NCBI GenBank assembly: GCA_012718985.1
Contig: JAAYBG010000093.1
Coordinates: 1 to 35,181, forward strand
Direction: 5' to 3'
Length of the DNA: 35,181 bases
DNA from: Acholeplasmataceae bacterium
GTDB taxonomy: Bacteria; Bacillota_I; Bacilli_A; ML615J-28; CAG-698
Shown here: piece by piece, positions 8,670 through 17,491 of the stretch
Layout: each line of letters starts with the position of its first letter
Position numbering within the stretch: the stretch's first letter is position 1
Translations under genes and position numbers: made by a program
Notes under the pieces: model-generated
Databases searched by the model: none
Told to the model about the DNA's origin: nothing
Seen by the model: only the letters and a program-made list of their open reading frames with translations

Positions 8670-9057
8670 AAATTTATGGTCAAAAGGAAAAGAAGAAACA
8701 AAGAAATTTTATGAAATTAAATTGAATCGTTCAACCAATATCATCACCTTTATTTTTGGTTTAGTAGTTACAGTCATTATTATTTTCCCTTTTGCAGCAT
8801 TATTACTGGAGATTTTAGAAATAAATTGGTATAAACCTCAAGCGATTATTACCTTTTTATCATTCGCCTGGGGATTACTTATGATTAGTAATGGTTTATC
8901 TAATTTCTTTACCGTAAAATTAGCAAAATGTTATGCTCGAGATATGCTTGAATTACAAGCTATTGATGAATATGCTATTTTATTCTATCAATGTTTAAAC
9001 ATCGGTTTTGGTATTTTTATCTTAGCGATCTTATTATTCTTTGGACTGACGAGGTAG
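8656..9057 (+). CDS. Three-span integral membrane protein, unknown function
   Basis: I do not recognise this 133-aa protein. It has a basic N-terminal cytoplasmic tail, hydrophobic segments at about 28-54, 63-82 and 108-130, and a loop between the second and third segments (KLAKCYARDMLELQAIDEYA) containing a Cys and several charges. A strong GGAGGTG precedes the ATGATG start inside the end of the PDZ-Lon protease gene, so translation is coupled. The stop codon is 3 bases before lspA. The position between a membrane protease and signal peptidase II suggests, but does not show, a link to envelope protein processing. Confidence 0.8.
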   Translation: MMNRKNLWSKGKEETKKFYEIKLNRSTNIITFIFGLVVTVIIIFPFAALLLEILEINWYKPQAIITFLSFAWGLLMISNGLSNFFTVKLAKCYARDMLELQAIDEYAILFYQCLNIGFGIFILAILLFFGLTR

Positions 9058-9060
9058 TAC

Positions 9061-9537
9061 ATGAAAGGTAGAACTATGATTATTGGAATTTTATTAATCG
9101 CTTTATTTATCGTTCTTGATCAGATAACAAAGGCAGTCGCTTTCAAATACTTTACTTTATTACAAACCTATAAATGCCTTCCTGGACTGTTTCGCATCAG
9201 CCTTGTTGAAAACACCGGTGGTGCTTGGGGAATCTTCAGTGGGAAATTATGGTTTTTTATTATCATTACCATATTGTCACTAGGTATCTTTGCTTATTTA
9301 ATGAAAGATTTTGATTTAAAAGAAAATACTCTGTATAGCGTTTGTCTTATATTGATTGTTTCGGGAACGATTGGGAATTTTATTGATCGTATCTTTTTAG
9401 GATACGTTCGTGATTTTTTAACTTTTGACTTTATCAGTTTTCCTAGTTTTAACTTTGCTGATATGTGCATGACGATTGGAGTTATCTTATTAATGTTTGA
9501 AATCCTTTTTGGAGCAACTGGTAAAAAATGGAAGTAA
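9061..9537 (+). CDS. lspA: Lipoprotein signal peptidase (signal peptidase II)
   Basis: This aspartic membrane peptidase removes the signal peptide of prolipoproteins after lipid attachment to the Cys. The 158-aa protein has four membrane spans and the family blocks DQITKAVAF, VENTGGAWGIF (normally NxGAAFG), GNFIDR and FNFADM; the two catalytic aspartates are in the last two blocks. Length is complete. The window contains at least two predicted lipoproteins that would be substrates. The gene lies 3 bases after the three-span membrane gene and its end overlaps the annotated start of the pseudouridine synthase; lspA followed by an RluD-type gene is a common Firmicutes order. Confidence 0.95.
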   Translation: MKGRTMIIGILLIALFIVLDQITKAVAFKYFTLLQTYKCLPGLFRISLVENTGGAWGIFSGKLWFFIIITILSLGIFAYLMKDFDLKENTLYSVCLILIVSGTIGNFIDRIFLGYVRDFLTFDFISFPSFNFADMCMTIGVILLMFEILFGATGKKWK

Positions 9538-10436
9538 TGTACTTTATTTATCAACAAGAAGAACCGATGCGTATCGATAAATTCCTTGCAAATGAAATGG
9601 AGGACTTTTCTCGTAATTCGATTCAAATTTATATCAAAGATAATCATGTCTTGGTAAACGATAAAGTAGTAAAGGCTAATTATATCTTAAAAAAAGGTGA
9701 TGCCATCAGTGTAACAATTCCTGATCCCATTGATAATGATATTATTGCCCAAGATATTCCTTTAGACATTTATTATGAAGATAGTGATGTAATTGTGGTA
9801 AATAAACCGACAGGTATGGTTGTTCATCCTGCTGTTGGGAATTATCAAAATACCTTAGTCAATGCTTTAATGTTTCATTGTCATGATTTATCAGGAATTA
9901 ATGGAGTTATTCGAGCGGGCATTGTCCATCGTATTGATAAAGATACTTCAGGATTGCTAGTCGCTTGTAAGAACGATTTTGCTCATCGAAATCTAAGCGA
10001 ACAATTTTTCAACAAAACCATATCACGAAAATATTATGCTATTGTTTATGGTGTGATAAACCACAATGTTGGTCGAATCGAAGCTCCAATCGGTCGGGAT
10101 AAATTCAATCGCCAACAAATGACTGTTATCGAACATGGAAAACCTGCTGTCACTAATTTTAAAGTGTTAGAGCGTTTTAAAAAATATACTCTGATCGAGT
10201 TAGCTCTGGAAACCGGTCGTACTCACCAAATTCGAGTTCACATGAAATATATCGGTTATCCATTAGTAGGTGACCCTGTATATGGTCCAAAGAATGTCAT
10301 TGGTGAAACCGGACAATTCCTTCACGCAAAAACATTGGGTTTCACCCATCCTCGTACTAAAGAATACTTAGAATTTGATAGCCCATTACCAAAATACTTC
10401 GAAGATTTTCTCAATGAACTGCGAAGCAATGAATAA
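9528..10436 (+). CDS. rluD: RluD-family 23S rRNA pseudouridine synthase
   Basis: This enzyme converts specific uridines of large-subunit rRNA to pseudouridine. The 302-aa protein has an N-terminal S4 RNA-binding domain (MRIDKFLANEMEDFSRNSIQ and following) and the catalytic block HRIDKDTSGLLVACKN with the nucleophilic Asp. The later GRTHQIRVHMKYIGYPLVGD block is diagnostic for the RluA/RluD group. The start is ambiguous: the ATG at 9528 (inside lspA) and the ATG at 9537 differ by three residues, and neither has an ideally spaced ribosome binding site. The name RluD is by closest architecture (S4 plus RluA domain, as in B. subtilis YlyB); the target uridines cannot be read from sequence. Confidence 0.88.
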   Translation: MEVMYFIYQQEEPMRIDKFLANEMEDFSRNSIQIYIKDNHVLVNDKVVKANYILKKGDAISVTIPDPIDNDIIAQDIPLDIYYEDSDVIVVNKPTGMVVHPAVGNYQNTLVNALMFHCHDLSGINGVIRAGIVHRIDKDTSGLLVACKNDFAHRNLSEQFFNKTISRKYYAIVYGVINHNVGRIEAPIGRDKFNRQQMTVIEHGKPAVTNFKVLERFKKYTLIELALETGRTHQIRVHMKYIGYPLVGDPVYGPKNVIGETGQFLHAKTLGFTHPRTKEYLEFDSPLPKYFEDFLNELRSNE

Positions 10437-10457
10437 ACCCTGAAAATTCAGGGTTTT
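10435..10457. terminator. Bidirectional terminator between the rluD-type gene and rnhC
   Basis: AAACCCTGAA (10435-10444) pairs perfectly with TTCAGGGTTT (10447-10456); the outer A and T runs allow termination on both strands. It overlaps the last bases of both convergent genes. Confidence 0.85.
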
Positions 10458-11346
10458 ATTTGTATTTATCTAGATTTTTAAAATTCGTCTTTGCAATAGT
10501 TTCAAAATATTTAAGATTTCTTGTTTTTAGAATCTTTTGAATTGCTAGATCAATTTTTGGTCCAGCTCCTTTAGGAAGTTCAAAACCAACTTCTTTGGAT
10601 AATTTATTGAAATGATCGAGGAAGAAGTAACGAGCGATAATACTAGCTACAGCTACACTTACATATTTACTTTCTGCTTTTTCTTCTAGTTTTACCTCCG
10701 TCACAATTTCTTTTTCATCGCTTAGATAATTAAAGTATTTCTCTTTTGTAGTGAAAGCATCGATTACGATTCCATCATAATTTTTTACTTTAGTGCGAAG
10801 ATGACGGATAGCGCTATTATGAAGAAGAGCTTTTATTTTATTCATATTATAGTTTTGGATTCTATTAATATAATTATATTTCAAATTATCCAACACATGA
10901 ACGCTAAAAACAATCTCTTTGATTAATACTTCGCCTAATTCTAAAATTTTACTATCATTTAATTGTTTTGAATCTTTTACTCCTAGTCGTTTTAAAATTT
11001 TAATTTGGTCCTTCCTTACATAAGCAGCAGCCACCACAATGCCCCCAAAGAAATCTCCTGTACCTACTTCATCCGTTCCTATTAAAGAAAGTTCAATCGA
11101 TAAAGATGAGTTTTTCGCTTCATCAATTACTGGAGTAATATTGATTAAAGAGCAAATTTCTTGATATAAATCATTGCTATTACTACCTTGAATAAGTAAG
11201 GTAAGAGTTTTAAAAATTGTTAAAGTTGATGTCTTGTTTTTTGCCCGAAAAAGTGTATAATTGTTAGTATGAGGAACAGAGAATTCACGATAACGTTCAA
11301 TGATTAAATGGGCTTGTTCACTTGTTAAATTGATGGATTTGCTCAT
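10456..11346 (-). CDS. rnhC: Ribonuclease HIII
   Basis: This enzyme cleaves the RNA strand of RNA-DNA hybrids. The 296-aa protein has an N-terminal substrate-binding region (about 1-80, the TBP-like domain specific to HIII) followed by the type 2 RNase H core. GTDEVGTGDFFGG supplies the catalytic D92 and E93, with GVKDSKQL and VASIIARYFF further on. The DEVGTGDFFG form distinguishes HIII (rnhC) from HII (DEVGRG). The start has AAAGGTGA. It converges on the rluD-type gene with a shared terminator and diverges from mutS2. rnhC next to mutS2 is a typical Firmicutes arrangement, although CvpA and ZapA, often found between them, are absent here. Confidence 0.95.
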   Translation of the reverse strand: MSKSINLTSEQAHLIIERYREFSVPHTNNYTLFRAKNKTSTLTIFKTLTLLIQGSNSNDLYQEICSLINITPVIDEAKNSSLSIELSLIGTDEVGTGDFFGGIVVAAAYVRKDQIKILKRLGVKDSKQLNDSKILELGEVLIKEIVFSVHVLDNLKYNYINRIQNYNMNKIKALLHNSAIRHLRTKVKNYDGIVIDAFTTKEKYFNYLSDEKEIVTEVKLEEKAESKYVSVAVASIIARYFFLDHFNKLSKEVGFELPKGAGPKIDLAIQKILKTRNLKYFETIAKTNFKNLDKYK

Positions 11347-11369
11347 GATTTCACCTTTGATATAAGTAT

Positions 11370-11378
11370 ATTATACCA
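11370..11378 (-). promoter_or_regulatory. Extended -10 promoter of rnhC
   Basis: On the minus strand TGG-TATAAT, an extended -10 box, lies about 25 bases upstream of the rnhC start. A weak TTTCTA sits at -35 spacing. It lies in the 65-base divergent gap with mutS2, where no equally clear plus-strand promoter is seen. Confidence 0.6.
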
Positions 11379-11411
11379 CAAAATTATTTTTTTAGAAAGA
11401 ATTTTATTGCC

Positions 11412-13769
11412 ATGAATAAATATCATTTAACATTAGAATTAAATAAAATTATAGACTTGATTAAAGAAGAAGTGATTCTCGATATCAACAAAGTGGAGTT
11501 GGATAACATCATTCTCATGAATGATCTCGATGAAATTCGCTATGCACTTGAAGAAACCGATGAAGCAACTCGGTTAATCTTACGATCTCAGCGCTTTCCG
11601 CTTTATTTTAATAGTCCAATTGATTATTATTTAAGTAAAATTCATAAATCTGGAATTCTTACCCTTGAAGAATTGTGTGAAATCGGTAAATTTCTCGATA
11701 CCATTAAAAACATCGAACTTTATATTCATAATTTAGATAATGCGGAAATAGCTTGTCCTTATTTTAAACAAAATACAACAGAATTGTTTTATCCTAAAGA
11801 ATTGAATTTACGGATTAAAGCTATTATCACCCCTTATGGTGAAATAAAAGATGATGCCAGTGCTAATCTAAAAGATATCCGTCGTCATATTAAAGAAACA
11901 GAAAAAAATATACAAGCAAAATTACAAGAAATTATTTCCAAAAACAGCAGTAAACTTTCTCAATCAATTGTTTCTATTCGTAATGATCGTTATGTAATTC
12001 CTGTAAAAAATGATTTTAAGAATACAATTAAAGGAATTATCCACGATCAATCGTCTTCAGGCGAAACAGTTTACATCGAACCGCAAATTATTTGTACCTT
12101 AAACAATCATTTAAACCAATTATTTGAAGAGGAAAAACAAGAAATACATCGTATTTTAAAAGAAGTGAGTGGTCAAATTGATGGTTTTTATCCATCCTTA
12201 GTCGTTAATTACCAAATAATAAAACATTTAGACTTGGTTTTTAGTAAAGCTTGTTATGCTATTCGTATCAATGCTAGTAAACCACAGATCAATAATCAAG
12301 GATATTTAGATTTAATCAATTGTTATCATCCACTGTTAAAAGTTGATCATGTTGTTAAAAATAATGTTAATATCGGTAAAAATCACCAAGGGATTATCAT
12401 TACTGGACCTAATACTGGTGGTAAAACAGTATTATTAAAAACCATTGGTTTGTTATCATTAATGGTAAAAGCGGGGATACTCGTTCCTTGTGATGAAGCT
12501 AGTAATATCATGATATTTGATAATGTTTATGCTGATATTGGAGATGAACAAAGCATTGACCAAAATCTTTCCACGTTTTCTTCTCATCTAAAAAATGTGA
12601 TTAACATCATTAATCAAGTAACACAAAATTCCTTAGTATTACTCGATGAATTAGGCTCAGGAACTGACCCTGCTGAAGGTTCCTCTCTGGCAATCGCAAT
12701 TATCGATTATTTGATTACTAAAAAATGCTTAATTATTGCCACTTCCCATTATTCAGAATTAAAAATTCATGCATATAATTCACAAAATATCATCAACGCT
12801 AGTGTTGAATTCAATGTTGAGACATTACGTCCTACTTATAAATTATTGATTGGAGTTCCCGGCCAAAGCAATGCTTTAAAAATTTCACAAATTCTCGGTT
12901 TAAACCAAGAAATTATTCAACAAGCAGAAAACTATGTTTATAAAAATACCGATAAAAATAATGTCGTATTGGAAAAACTAATTCAACAATCTCATGAACT
13001 CGATCGAAAATTAAAAATCATCGATGAAAAAAATAATTCTTTGGCGACTAAACTAAAAGATGCAGACCGTTTAATTGAAGAAACTTATCTTGAAAAAAAC
13101 AAGATTCTCTTACAAGCAGAAGCAGAAGCTAAAAAAATGATTGCCAAATCATCACAGAAAATAGAAGAAATTCTCAAAGAATTAGAAAGTATGAAACTGC
13201 GAGAAGTGAAGCTTCATGAAATATCTGAGGTAAAGCATGAAATCAAAGAATTAAAAAGCAGCATGCAAGTAGAAGAAGAATATCGGGAAACGAATGAAGA
13301 AATAACGGTCGGATCTCAGGTTTATATAGAAAGTTATCGTTGTTATGGAACAATCTTAAAAGTGTATAAAAATGATAAATACGATGTGCAAATAGGAAAT
13401 GCGACTGTTATCGTTGATAAAAAAGGATTAAAAATACCAAAGACTACACCACCACCAATTATTGCCTCAAGACCAAGACAAATATTATCTAGCACTAGTG
13501 GAATTAAAAAAACAGTGAAATCAAGTCTAGATTTACGAGGTGAACGATATGAAGATGCTTATAGTAAATTAGAAAAATACATTGATGATGCTATTTATTC
13601 TAATCTAAACCAAGTAAGCATTATCCATGGATTCGGAACTGGAGTTCTTCGGGAAATGGTGCAAAATTATTTGAAAACAAGTCAATTTGTTGAGAGCTTT
13701 CGCTATGGTGGAAACAATGAAGGTGGTCAAGGAGCTACTATCGTAACATTAAAAAATAAAGGAGAATAA
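11412..13769 (+). CDS. mutS2: MutS2 ATPase/endonuclease (ribosome-collision/recombination factor)
   Basis: The 785-aa protein is a MutS paralogue without mismatch-recognition domains. In Firmicutes MutS2 (RqcU) splits stalled or collided ribosomes and feeds the RqcH quality-control pathway; elsewhere it suppresses recombination. Visible features are the clamp/lever region with a conserved VSIRNDRYVIPVK segment, Walker A GPNTGGKT (332-339), Walker B LVLLDELGSGTDP, a long coiled coil (about 510-630), a KOW-like segment (ITVGSQVYIESYRCYGTILK), and a C-terminal Smr domain (about 705-785) with SSLDLRGERYEDA and IHGFGTGVLREMV. The domain set is complete. The start at 11412 has only a weak GAAAGAA upstream. 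trxA follows 3 bases after the stop. Confidence 0.95.
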   Translation: MNKYHLTLELNKIIDLIKEEVILDINKVELDNIILMNDLDEIRYALEETDEATRLILRSQRFPLYFNSPIDYYLSKIHKSGILTLEELCEIGKFLDTIKNIELYIHNLDNAEIACPYFKQNTTELFYPKELNLRIKAIITPYGEIKDDASANLKDIRRHIKETEKNIQAKLQEIISKNSSKLSQSIVSIRNDRYVIPVKNDFKNTIKGIIHDQSSSGETVYIEPQIICTLNNHLNQLFEEEKQEIHRILKEVSGQIDGFYPSLVVNYQIIKHLDLVFSKACYAIRINASKPQINNQGYLDLINCYHPLLKVDHVVKNNVNIGKNHQGIIITGPNTGGKTVLLKTIGLLSLMVKAGILVPCDEASNIMIFDNVYADIGDEQSIDQNLSTFSSHLKNVINIINQVTQNSLVLLDELGSGTDPAEGSSLAIAIIDYLITKKCLIIATSHYSELKIHAYNSQNIINASVEFNVETLRPTYKLLIGVPGQSNALKISQILGLNQEIIQQAENYVYKNTDKNNVVLEKLIQQSHELDRKLKIIDEKNNSLATKLKDADRLIEETYLEKNKILLQAEAEAKKMIAKSSQKIEEILKELESMKLREVKLHEISEVKHEIKELKSSMQVEEEYRETNEEITVGSQVYIESYRCYGTILKVYKNDKYDVQIGNATVIVDKKGLKIPKTTPPPIIASRPRQILSSTSGIKKTVKSSLDLRGERYEDAYSKLEKYIDDAIYSNLNQVSIIHGFGTGVLREMVQNYLKTSQFVESFRYGGNNEGGQGATIVTLKNKGE

Positions 13770-13772
13770 CAC

Positions 13773-14081
13773 ATGGTAGAGAAAATTACTGAAAAACAAT
13801 TGAAAGAATTAAAAAAAGAATTTGTTGTTGCTGATTTTTATGCTGATTGGTGCGGTCCCTGTAAAATGATTGCCCCTTTCTTCAATGAAATATCGGAAGA
13901 AATTCCTGATATCGCTTTTGTGAAAATAAATGTTGATGATAATGAGAATTTGTCAAGAAAACTAAATGTTAAGAGTATCCCAACGATTATCATCTTTAAA
14001 AACGGAGAAGAAGTAGATCGAAAAATTGGATTTACAACCAAACCTGTATTAAAAACTTGGATATTAGAAAAGACAAAATAA
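13773..14081 (+). CDS. trxA: Thioredoxin
   Basis: This small disulfide reductase of the cytoplasm has 102 aa, normal for the family. The active site WCGPCK is at residues 26-31 (redox cysteines C27 and C30), and the cis-proline loop KSIPTIIIF is present further on. The ATG has AAAGGAG 9 bases upstream and lies 3 bases after mutS2, so the two are probably co-transcribed; trxA after mutS2 is common in Firmicutes. No thioredoxin reductase lies in the window. No convincing terminator follows; the next gene has its own promoter. Confidence 0.96.
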   Translation: MVEKITEKQLKELKKEFVVADFYADWCGPCKMIAPFFNEISEEIPDIAFVKINVDDNENLSRKLNVKSIPTIIIFKNGEEVDRKIGFTTKPVLKTWILEKTK

Positions 14082-14098
14082 AAAAACAATATTAAAAG

Positions 14099-14127
14099 TT
14101 TACAAAAAAAATTTTATTTGCTATACT
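14099..14127 (+). promoter_or_regulatory. Promoter of the DUF402 gene
   Basis: TTTACA at 14099-14104 and TATACT at 14122-14127, with 17 bases between them and a TGC just before the -10 (extended -10). A start near 14134 would leave a leader of under 20 bases before the ATG at 14152. Confidence 0.75.
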
Positions 14128-14151
14128 ATTATTAGGAAAGAAGTGCTAGCA

Positions 14152-14667
14152 ATGAAAATTTTAGATATCATTAGTTTTAAACACGATGGAGAATTACATC
14201 GGGTTTGGAAGAACGTCGCTATGATTCATGAAGATGATGAAATAACAGTAATCGTCAATAATAAAGTCGATGTTATCGATGGCGATGGTCGAAAATGGAA
14301 AACGAGAGAACCAGCTATTTGTTATTTTTTCAAAAAATACTGGTTTAATGTGATTTGTATGATTCGCGGAACAGAAATTTACTACTATTGTAATTTAAGT
14401 TCACCCTTTATTATTGATTTAGAGGGATTGAAATATATTGATTATGATTTAGATGTAAAAGTGTTTCCCGATGGTGAAATTTTAGTACTAGATAAAGATG
14501 AATATGATTTCAATATCAAAGACTTACACTATTCAAAAGAAATTATTGAAATCATTAAAAACAATACAAACATTCTCATCAACATGATAAAAAATAAAGA
14601 AAATCCTTTTAACACATCATGTGTGATAGATTGGTATCAAAAATTTATAACGAACTCTTGCAAATGA
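14152..14667 (+). CDS. DUF402 family protein (nucleoside di/triphosphatase-like)
   Basis: The 171-aa protein matches the DUF402 fold (FomD/Ntdp group), in which Gram-positive members hydrolyse nucleoside tri- and diphosphates. Supporting blocks are VDVIDGDGRKWKTREPAICYFFKKYWFNVICMI, then YYYCNLSSPFIID and YIDYDLDVKVFPDGEILVLDKDEYD, whose Asp and Glu residues are the metal ligands of the family. The ORF track begins at a GTG at 14143, but AGGAAAGAAG lies at the right distance from the ATG at 14152 and would overlap the GTG. It has its own extended -10 promoter and a strong hairpin terminator, so it is probably a single-gene unit. Activity is inferred from the family only. Confidence 0.78.
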   Translation: MKILDIISFKHDGELHRVWKNVAMIHEDDEITVIVNNKVDVIDGDGRKWKTREPAICYFFKKYWFNVICMIRGTEIYYYCNLSSPFIIDLEGLKYIDYDLDVKVFPDGEILVLDKDEYDFNIKDLHYSKEIIEIIKNNTNILINMIKNKENPFNTSCVIDWYQKFITNSCK

Positions 14668-14672
14668 AAAAT

Positions 14673-14698
14673 AACCTATCGGATTGATAGGTTGTTTT
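14673..14698 (+). terminator. Terminator after the DUF402 gene
   Basis: AACCTATC (14673-14680) pairs with GATAGGTT (14686-14693), followed by GTTTTAG. It begins a few bases after the stop codon. Confidence 0.8.
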
Positions 14699-14705
14699 AG
14701 CTTTA

Positions 14706-14727
14706 TAGGAGAAGATTATCTTTTTTT
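14706..14727 (+). repeat. Dispersed short repeat, copy 1
   Basis: The sequence GGAGAAGATTATCTTTTTTT here is identical, in inverted orientation, to 23758-23777 (22 bases shared if TA is included) and matches 19 bases at 21761-21779. It lies between the DUF402 terminator and the 3' end of recU. The core AAGAT-T-ATCTT is a short palindrome followed by a T-run on this strand. Confidence 0.75.
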
Positions 14728-14738
14728 AACTGGGTAAT

Positions 14739-15296
14739 TTAAAAAAACATTTCGTCAACTGCTTTTAAATAATCGAGTAATGGAGCGTACCCTTGTTTCA
14801 CAGATTTGCCAATTTCCTTCGCTTTTTCTATTGTAATACTTTTTAAACCTTGCTTTATTAAATCAAGAAAATCTACGATATTAATAATATAAATCTCATT
14901 GACTTTCTTAAAATAAATAATAACAAAGGCAATTCCCCCACATTCACTCACTTTTTTTAGATGAATTAATTGATGTTCAAAAATATGTTTGAAACTAAAT
15001 GAGAGATTAACTGTTTCTTTTGCCTCATAATCAATGTATTTGCCACGATATATCCCATTGTAGTCAGTAGTAGAGGGTTGTTTATAATAAGCCTCAATAA
15101 TTCTAGCACGAGTTCTACATGGATAGTCTACCCTAACGACTTGAACTGGGGTCGGTTTTTTATGAATAACAGCAATATTATGAGTTAAATAGTATTCATT
15201 GCTCAGATTTAGACTGTTTTCAAATAACATTCCCCTAGTAAGAAGATTACTTTTTTTGTTTACTTGCATATCAGGAATGGGATATTTAATAGCCAT
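14739..15296 (-). CDS. recU: Holliday junction resolvase RecU
   Basis: This nuclease cuts four-way junctions made during recombination and chromosome segregation in Firmicutes. The protein is 185 aa from the ATG at 15296, chosen because GAGGTGG lies 3 bases upstream; the ORF-track start four codons earlier sits on that site. Family blocks are RGMLFENSLNLSNEYY, IHKKPTPVQVVRVDYP, the metal-binding core STTDYNGIYRGKYIDYEAKET with its Asp and Glu residues, and HIFEHQLIHLKKVSECGG. All catalytic blocks are present. In most Firmicutes recU is paired with the penicillin-binding protein gene ponA; here its neighbours are the DUF402 gene (convergent) and lepA (divergent). Confidence 0.95.
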   Translation of the reverse strand: MAIKYPIPDMQVNKKSNLLTRGMLFENSLNLSNEYYLTHNIAVIHKKPTPVQVVRVDYPCRTRARIIEAYYKQPSTTDYNGIYRGKYIDYEAKETVNLSFSFKHIFEHQLIHLKKVSECGGIAFVIIYFKKVNEIYIINIVDFLDLIKQGLKSITIEKAKEIGKSVKQGYAPLLDYLKAVDEMFF

Positions 15297-15644
15297 AATC
15301 CACCTCATCTGTAGTCAATTATAACACAAATATCTCTTTTTATCTATAGTTTTTATTGGAAAGAAGAATAGCTTTTATTGATAAAAAATCAATCAATTAT
15401 CCGCTTTTTTTTACAAAAACAAAATTTAGCTTAAATTATGATGAGTATTTATTTTATCATTTATTTTTTAAAACTCTTTTTAGAAGAGAGGTTATTCATG
15501 CTCATTTATTTTGGTTGAGTATATTTATATTTGTTTTTTAAAAATTCATTTTTATTTTATTTCACCTTGTTTTTCATCTTTTTCATAACACTTGCATTTT
15601 ATTAAGATATAAGATAAAATATTATGTAAAGTAAGGTATTAATT
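15297..15644. other. Divergent recU-lepA intergenic region with promoters
   Basis: This stretch of about 350 bases is very AT-rich. On the minus strand TGT-TATAAT (15326-15318) is an extended -10 promoter for recU. On the plus strand TTGCAT (15592-15597) and TAAAAT (15615-15620), 17 bases apart, form a promoter for lepA. The 61-codon ORF at 15356-15541 has a TTG start, no good ribosome binding site and low-complexity composition; I do not call it a gene. Confidence 0.6.
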
Positions 15645-17471
15645 ATGACTATAGAAAAAAATAAAATGGAAGAAAGACAAAAATTGATTCGTAATTTTTC
15701 AATTATTGCCCATATTGATCATGGAAAATCTACTTTAGCTGACCGAATCTTGGAATTAACCAATACTATTGACCTTCGAGAAATGAAAGCACAAGTTTTA
15801 GATTCTATGGATATCGAACGTGAACGTGGGATTACGATAAAATTAAATGCAGTAGAACTAACTTATCGTGCCGATGATGGAAAAGACTACATTCTACATT
15901 TAATCGATACCCCTGGACATGTAGATTTCACTTATGAAGTTTCTCGTTCTCTTGCCGCCTGTGAAGGAGCAATCTTAGTGATCGATGCCGCCCAAGGAAT
16001 TGAGGCCCAAACAATTGCTAACCTATACTTAGCATTGGATAATAATCTTGAGATACTCCCCTTAATTAATAAAATCGACTTGCCCAATGCAAATATAGAT
16101 TTAGTAAAAGAAGAAATCAAAAATGTAATGGGAATTGACCCTAATGATGTTGTTTTAGCTAGTGCGAAAACAGGTATTGGTGTTAAAGAAATCCTAGAAC
16201 AGGTTGTGAAAAAAATTCCTGCTCCCTCTGGAGATCCACAAGCACCATTGCAAGCTTTAATCTTTGATTCTTACTATGATCAATATCGAGGAATTGTTCC
16301 TTCTGTCAGAATCGTAAATGGAAAGGTAAAAAAAGGCGATCAAATTTATATGATGTCAACAGATGCCTATTATGAAGTTGTTGAAGTAGGGGTATTCACA
16401 CCGAAAGAAACAAGAAGAGATTATCTAGTAGCAGGTGATGTTGGTTATATAACTGCCGCCATTAAAGATATCAAATTTGTTCATGTTGGCGATACGATTA
16501 CTCTAGCAAATAATAAGGCTAAAAAACCTCTTCCTGGATACAGAACATTACAGCCTATGGTATTCTGCGGTATGTTCCCTGTCGATAATTCTAATTATTT
16601 GGATTTAAAAGAAGCTTTAGAAAAATTGAAATTAAATGATGCCGCTTTGATATATGAACCAGAAAATTCACAAGCCTTGGGATTTGGTTTTAGAATTGGA
16701 TTTTTAGGCTTATTGCATATGGATATCATTCAAGAAAGAATCGAACGAGAATTCAATCTCGATTTAATAGCAACCGCCCCTAGCGTAAATTATCTTGTTC
16801 ACCTGGAAAATGGGTCTAGTGTTTATATCGATAACCCTTCCCGTATGCCCGATTCCAATTATATTAAATATATTGAAGAACCCTATGTAGAAGCGACGAT
16901 TATGACACCTAGCGAATATGTAGGACCGATTATGGAACTATGTCAGTACAAACGCGGTATCTTTAAAAATATGAGTTATATTGATGCTAAGAGAGTTACC
17001 ATTATTTATGAAATGCCACTTTCCGAAATTGTTTATGATTTTTTTGATAAATTAAAATCATCAACAAAAGGATATGCTTCCTTTGATTATCAATTATCGA
17101 AGTATATGACATCAAAACTTGTGAGAATGGATATTTTATTAAATGGAGAAAAAGTAGATGCTTTAAGTATCATTACTCATAAAGACAACACTTATAAACG
17201 AGGGAAAATTATTACCGACAAATTAAAAGAATTGATTCCTCGACAAATGTTCGATGTGCCTGTTCAAGCGGCAATTGGAGGGAAGATTATTGCTCGTTCA
17301 ACCATTAAAGCGATGCGGAAAAACGTCCTAGCAAAATGCTATGGTGGTGATGTTTCTAGAAAGAAGAAACTATTACAAAAACAAAAAGAAGGAAAAAAAC
17401 GAATGAAAGCTGTAGGCAGTGTGGAAATTCCGCAATCAGCCTTTCTTGCAGTCTTAAGTGTAGATGAATAA
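15645..17471 (+). CDS. lepA: Elongation factor 4 (LepA), back-translocating ribosomal GTPase
   Basis: This translational GTPase acts on the ribosome during elongation or biogenesis. The 608-aa protein has the G1 loop [10 protein letters not shown], switch [14 protein letters not shown], and the NKIDLP guanine-specificity motif in the first 190 residues. EF-G-like domains II, III and V follow, then the LepA-specific C-terminal domain ending near [25 protein letters not shown]. That ending and the lack of an EF-G domain IV identify LepA rather than EF-G or TypA. The ATG follows a weak AAGG ribosome binding site. hemW lies 20 bases downstream, the usual lepA-hemW order of Firmicutes. Confidence 0.97.
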   Translation: MTIEKNKMEERQKLIRNFSIIAHIDHGKSTLADRILELTNTIDLREMKAQVLDSMDIERERGITIKLNAVELTYRADDGKDYILHLIDTPGHVDFTYEVSRSLAACEGAILVIDAAQGIEAQTIANLYLALDNNLEILPLINKIDLPNANIDLVKEEIKNVMGIDPNDVVLASAKTGIGVKEILEQVVKKIPAPSGDPQAPLQALIFDSYYDQYRGIVPSVRIVNGKVKKGDQIYMMSTDAYYEVVEVGVFTPKETRRDYLVAGDVGYITAAIKDIKFVHVGDTITLANNKAKKPLPGYRTLQPMVFCGMFPVDNSNYLDLKEALEKLKLNDAALIYEPENSQALGFGFRIGFLGLLHMDIIQERIEREFNLDLIATAPSVNYLVHLENGSSVYIDNPSRMPDSNYIKYIEEPYVEATIMTPSEYVGPIMELCQYKRGIFKNMSYIDAKRVTIIYEMPLSEIVYDFFDKLKSSTKGYASFDYQLSKYMTSKLVRMDILLNGEKVDALSIITHKDNTYKRGKIITDKLKELIPRQMFDVPVQAAIGGKIIARSTIKAMRKNVLAKCYGGDVSRKKKLLQKQKEGKKRMKAVGSVEIPQSAFLAVLSVDE

Positions 17472-17491
17472 TCATATCGGGGGATGATAAC

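Noticed and set aside
15356-15541. 61-codon plus-strand ORF between recU and lepA
   Set aside because: TTG start, no good ribosome binding site, Phe/Lys-rich low-complexity translation typical of AT-rich spacer DNA, no recognisable family.
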